Below are positions 12,852 through 14,661 of a DNA stretch of 14,661 nucleotides, piece after piece; the stretch's first letter is position 1, and every line of letters begins with the position of its first letter. The stretch is taken from contig JABHEX010000145.1 in assembly GCA_018676385.1 (NCBI GenBank), forward strand, positions 1-14,661. The letters run 5' to 3'. Origin of the DNA: Akkermansiaceae bacterium (GTDB lineage Bacteria > Verrucomicrobiota > Verrucomicrobiia > Verrucomicrobiales > Akkermansiaceae). The notes under the pieces are model-generated. The model saw only the letters and a program-made list of their open reading frames with translations. It did not search any database and was not told the DNA's origin. The translations under genes and the position numbers were made by a program.

Positions 12852-14309
12852 CTAACGAGCCGCTTCAGGTGCCCATTTATTTTTATCGCGCCAGATTTTT
12901 ACTTTCCATGCAGCGTTCGAACTATCGACATGTTTTTTGCTGCGACCTACCAGTGGCCAGTTCGGATCTGGACGGTGGGCTTCGGTGAAGATTTTCTGCG
13001 CGCGCTTAACGAGATCGGGTCGGGATTTGGCTAGGTTGTTAGACTCTCCCGAGTCGGTCTCGAGGTTGTAGATTTCAATGGGCTTATGGACGCCATTGCG
13101 TACCGCTTTCCAGTTGCCCCAGCGAGCCGCTTGCACGGTGTGGTGTTGGGGGTGCAGTTCCCAGTAAAAATAATCACGTTTGGGTGCCTTGCCACCCTTG
13201 AGGTAGCTAAGCAGTGACAAACCATCGGTCTCGTATCCCTTCGGCGGCTTGGCTCCGCTCATCTCAACAAAGGTCGGCATTAGGTCCCAGAACGCCCACG
13301 GCTGTTCATCGACACGGCCGGCGGGCACGGTTCCCGGCCACCATGCGAAGGCGGCCTGGCGAAGCGCACCTTCGTACATTCCTCGCTTGAATCCGCGCAA
13401 GCCATTGGCCTGGTTGAAACGTTTTCCGATTTCTGATTTCGGACTAAATGACGATCCATTGTCGCCTGTAAAAATGACTAGGGTGTTTTTATCGATCCCG
13501 AGATCCTTCAGTGTGGCGAGCATCTCTCCCATATCGGAATCGATGCGGGTGACTTGGGCAGCGTAGTTTTTTTGTTTTTCAGTCCACGGTTTATCTTTGT
13601 AGATTCCGAGGTCATCCATCTCGTGCCTACTGTGTGGCAGAGTGATCGCGTAGAACATCATAAACGGCTTGTCAGCGTTTGATTTCAACCACTTGATCAT
13701 CGCCTTCTGGATCAACTCCTGGGCGTAGGTTTTACCAACACCCTGGCCGTCGTTCCCCGGTAACAGGAACGGTTTGTCATCGTTGTAAAGATAGGTTGGA
13801 AAATACGAGTGCGCGTGGCGCTGGCAGTTATAGCCAAAAAAGTGGTCGATCCCCTGCTTCATTGGGCTGCCTGTTGAATCAAAAAACCCCATGCCCCACT
13901 TGCCAAATGTGGCGGTGGAGTATCCAGCGGACTTGGCGACCTCCGCGATGGTTACTGTTTCCGCCGGGATCGGCAGCTGACCCTCAGGTGCAACTTCCCA
14001 GTTTCCACGGACCGGGCAGTGGCCGGAATGCAGACCAGTAAAAAACACCGAGCGACATGGCGCACAGACCGTGGTGCCACAATACGCCTGCTGGTAGCGT
14101 GTGCCCTCCGCCGCCATGCGGTCAAGATTGGGTGTCTTGATGAGCTTTTGTCCGTAAACGCCAATGTCGCCTTGCGCGATGTCATCACTGAGAACAAAGA
14201 TAAAATTTGGTGGGCGTTCCTTCGCCAAGATAATGCTACCAGAAACAAGTGAAGCGAGAAAAAGTAGCACGATTAAGGGACCAGAAAATTTAATGGATTG
14301 AGTCAACAT
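12852..14309 (-). CDS. Exported sulfatase (type I, formylglycine-dependent) with C-A-P-C-R motif
   Basis: A 485-residue type I sulfatase, which hydrolyses sulfate esters from glycans or aryl sulfates. Residues 1-29 are a signal peptide or anchor (long hydrophobic stretch 10-29). Conserved parts: NFIFVLSDD (metal ligands Asp42 and Asp43), GDIGVYG, TPNLDRMAAEGTRY, the active-site segment VCAPCRSVFFTGLHSGH (81-97), FGKWGMG (Lys137), PHSRHE (His226), FTGDNGSS (Asp283, Asn284) and LRGFKRGMYEGALRQ (Lys308). Cys82 is the residue to be converted to formylglycine. The usual C-x-P-S-R reads C-A-P-C-R here, with Cys85 in place of serine. The gene heads a three-gene unit with two esterases and follows a probable sulfotransferase-type gene by 141 bp. 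Substrate is not predictable from sequence alone. Confidence 0.94.
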   Translation of the reverse strand: MLTQSIKFSGPLIVLLFLASLVSGSIILAKERPPNFIFVLSDDIAQGDIGVYGQKLIKTPNLDRMAAEGTRYQQAYCGTTVCAPCRSVFFTGLHSGHCPVRGNWEVAPEGQLPIPAETVTIAEVAKSAGYSTATFGKWGMGFFDSTGSPMKQGIDHFFGYNCQRHAHSYFPTYLYNDDKPFLLPGNDGQGVGKTYAQELIQKAMIKWLKSNADKPFMMFYAITLPHSRHEMDDLGIYKDKPWTEKQKNYAAQVTRIDSDMGEMLATLKDLGIDKNTLVIFTGDNGSSFSPKSEIGKRFNQANGLRGFKRGMYEGALRQAAFAWWPGTVPAGRVDEQPWAFWDLMPTFVEMSGAKPPKGYETDGLSLLSYLKGGKAPKRDYFYWELHPQHHTVQAARWGNWKAVRNGVHKPIEIYNLETDSGESNNLAKSRPDLVKRAQKIFTEAHRPDPNWPLVGRSKKHVDSSNAAWKVKIWRDKNKWAPEAAR

Positions 14310-14322
14310 ACAGTTAGAATGA

Positions 14323-14340
14323 TGTTTTTGCTAAAAAACA
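14323..14340. repeat. A/T-only inverted repeat in the sulfatase leader
   Basis: TGTTTTT (14323-14329) and AAAAACA (14334-14340) are perfect 7-bp complements around GCTA, 13 nt upstream of the sulfatase ATG. The stem is nearly all A/T and therefore weak. It could be a leader hairpin or chance in an AT-rich spacer. Confidence 0.2.
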
Positions 14341-14450
14341 AACCTGCGTAATTTGGCGATACCTTGCAAGACATCATAGCCAATTTATCAGTGATTCCTT
14401 ATATCGATTGTATGAGTCACAAACGACGCTCATGGCCGATACTAGTGGAG

Positions 14451-14660
14451 TTATGTTCGTTCCCGGTAGAGCGTAGGATCGACCACTTGAACCATCTCCT
14501 GGACATCAAGGTGACCGCCGAACCCTTGGTTGAGTTCTTCGGCGACTTGTTCCGGGTTGCTGATCACATCGGCGTGTTTGATCTGGACCCAGGGGATGCG
14601 TCGCTCGGCGAGCATGCGCTGCACGGAGTCGAGCTGCGAGGCGTAGGTCTCCTTGAGTTT
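14451..14660 (-). CDS. C-terminal fragment, probable sulfotransferase-type protein (5' part outside window)
   Basis: The last 69 codons of a gene that enters from the right edge and stops at TAA (14453-14451). The frame is open to the edge, so it is truncated by the window, not broken. The readable tail has a helical part (KLKETYASQLDSVQRMLAER), a strand-turn (IPWVQIKHADVISNPEQVAEEL), and then FGGHLDVQEMVQVVDPTLYRER. The pattern of a Y/H-x-D-V-x-x-x-P segment followed by F-x-GG-x-LD and VDP-x-LYR resembles the C-terminus of sulfotransferase-family proteins seen in Verrucomicrobia. The PAPS-binding motifs would lie in the missing part, so this is a judgement from the tail alone. It is co-directional with the sulfatase, 141 bp upstream of it. 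Confidence 0.55.
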   Translation of the reverse strand, partial: KLKETYASQLDSVQRMLAERRIPWVQIKHADVISNPEQVAEELNQGFGGHLDVQEMVQVVDPTLYRERT

Positions 14661-14661
14661 A

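Noticed and set aside
14353..14400. TTGGC/GCCAA inverted repeat in the sulfatase upstream region
   Set aside because: Only 5 bp with wide spacing; expected by chance in a spacer of this size.

Overview
The window looks like a chromosomal segment of a Verrucomicrobiota bacterium, possibly an Akkermansiaceae/Rubritaleaceae-type marine heterotroph. The strongest taxonomic marker is a 1165-residue Verru_Chthon cassette protein A, a family described from Verrucomicrobia. The sulfatase, sialate-O-acetylesterase-type and DUF1080 genes fit a polysaccharide-degrading lifestyle. No phage, transposon, CRISPR array, tRNA or rRNA was seen.

Layout, left to right. (1) Positions 2-1152, plus strand: the C-terminal end of a SulP anion transporter (last membrane segment plus STAS domain), followed after 35 bp by a secreted DUF1080 (3-keto-disaccharide hydrolase type) protein. 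(2) Positions 1173-5404, minus strand: a two-gene unit made of Verru_Chthon cassette protein A and an unrecognised secreted 231-residue protein. A good sigma70-like promoter precedes it at 5451-5479, and a perfect 9-bp inverted repeat sits on the predicted transcription start. (3) Positions 5480-5795: a non-coding, structure-rich spacer. It carries an 18-codon candidate leader ORF, two mutually exclusive stem-loops, and a third inverted repeat that ends 7 nt before the next start codon. (4) Positions 5796-7424, plus strand: an ABC-F ribosome-associated ATPase starting with GTG. (5) Positions 7490-9904, minus strand: pheT, without pheS beside it, preceded by an AT-rich spacer with palindromes. 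(6) Positions 10207-14660, minus strand: a sulfated/acetylated glycan block consisting of the C-terminus of a probable sulfotransferase-type protein, a sulfatase with an atypical C-A-P-C-R active-site motif, two different GQSN (SASA) esterases, and a clear rho-independent terminator.

How the genes fit together: the sulfatase and the two esterases all have signal peptides, are co-directional with gaps of 19 and 73 bp, and share one terminator. This suggests a small operon that strips sulfate and acyl groups from glycans outside the cytoplasm. The translation genes (ABC-F, pheT) are housekeeping neighbours. The most promising undescribed element is the ABC-F leader, whose layout resembles leader-peptide attenuation of antibiotic-responsive ABC-F genes. 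Second is the stand-alone cassette A gene paired with a secreted protein of unknown function. All functional assignments come from reading motifs; no database search was possible.
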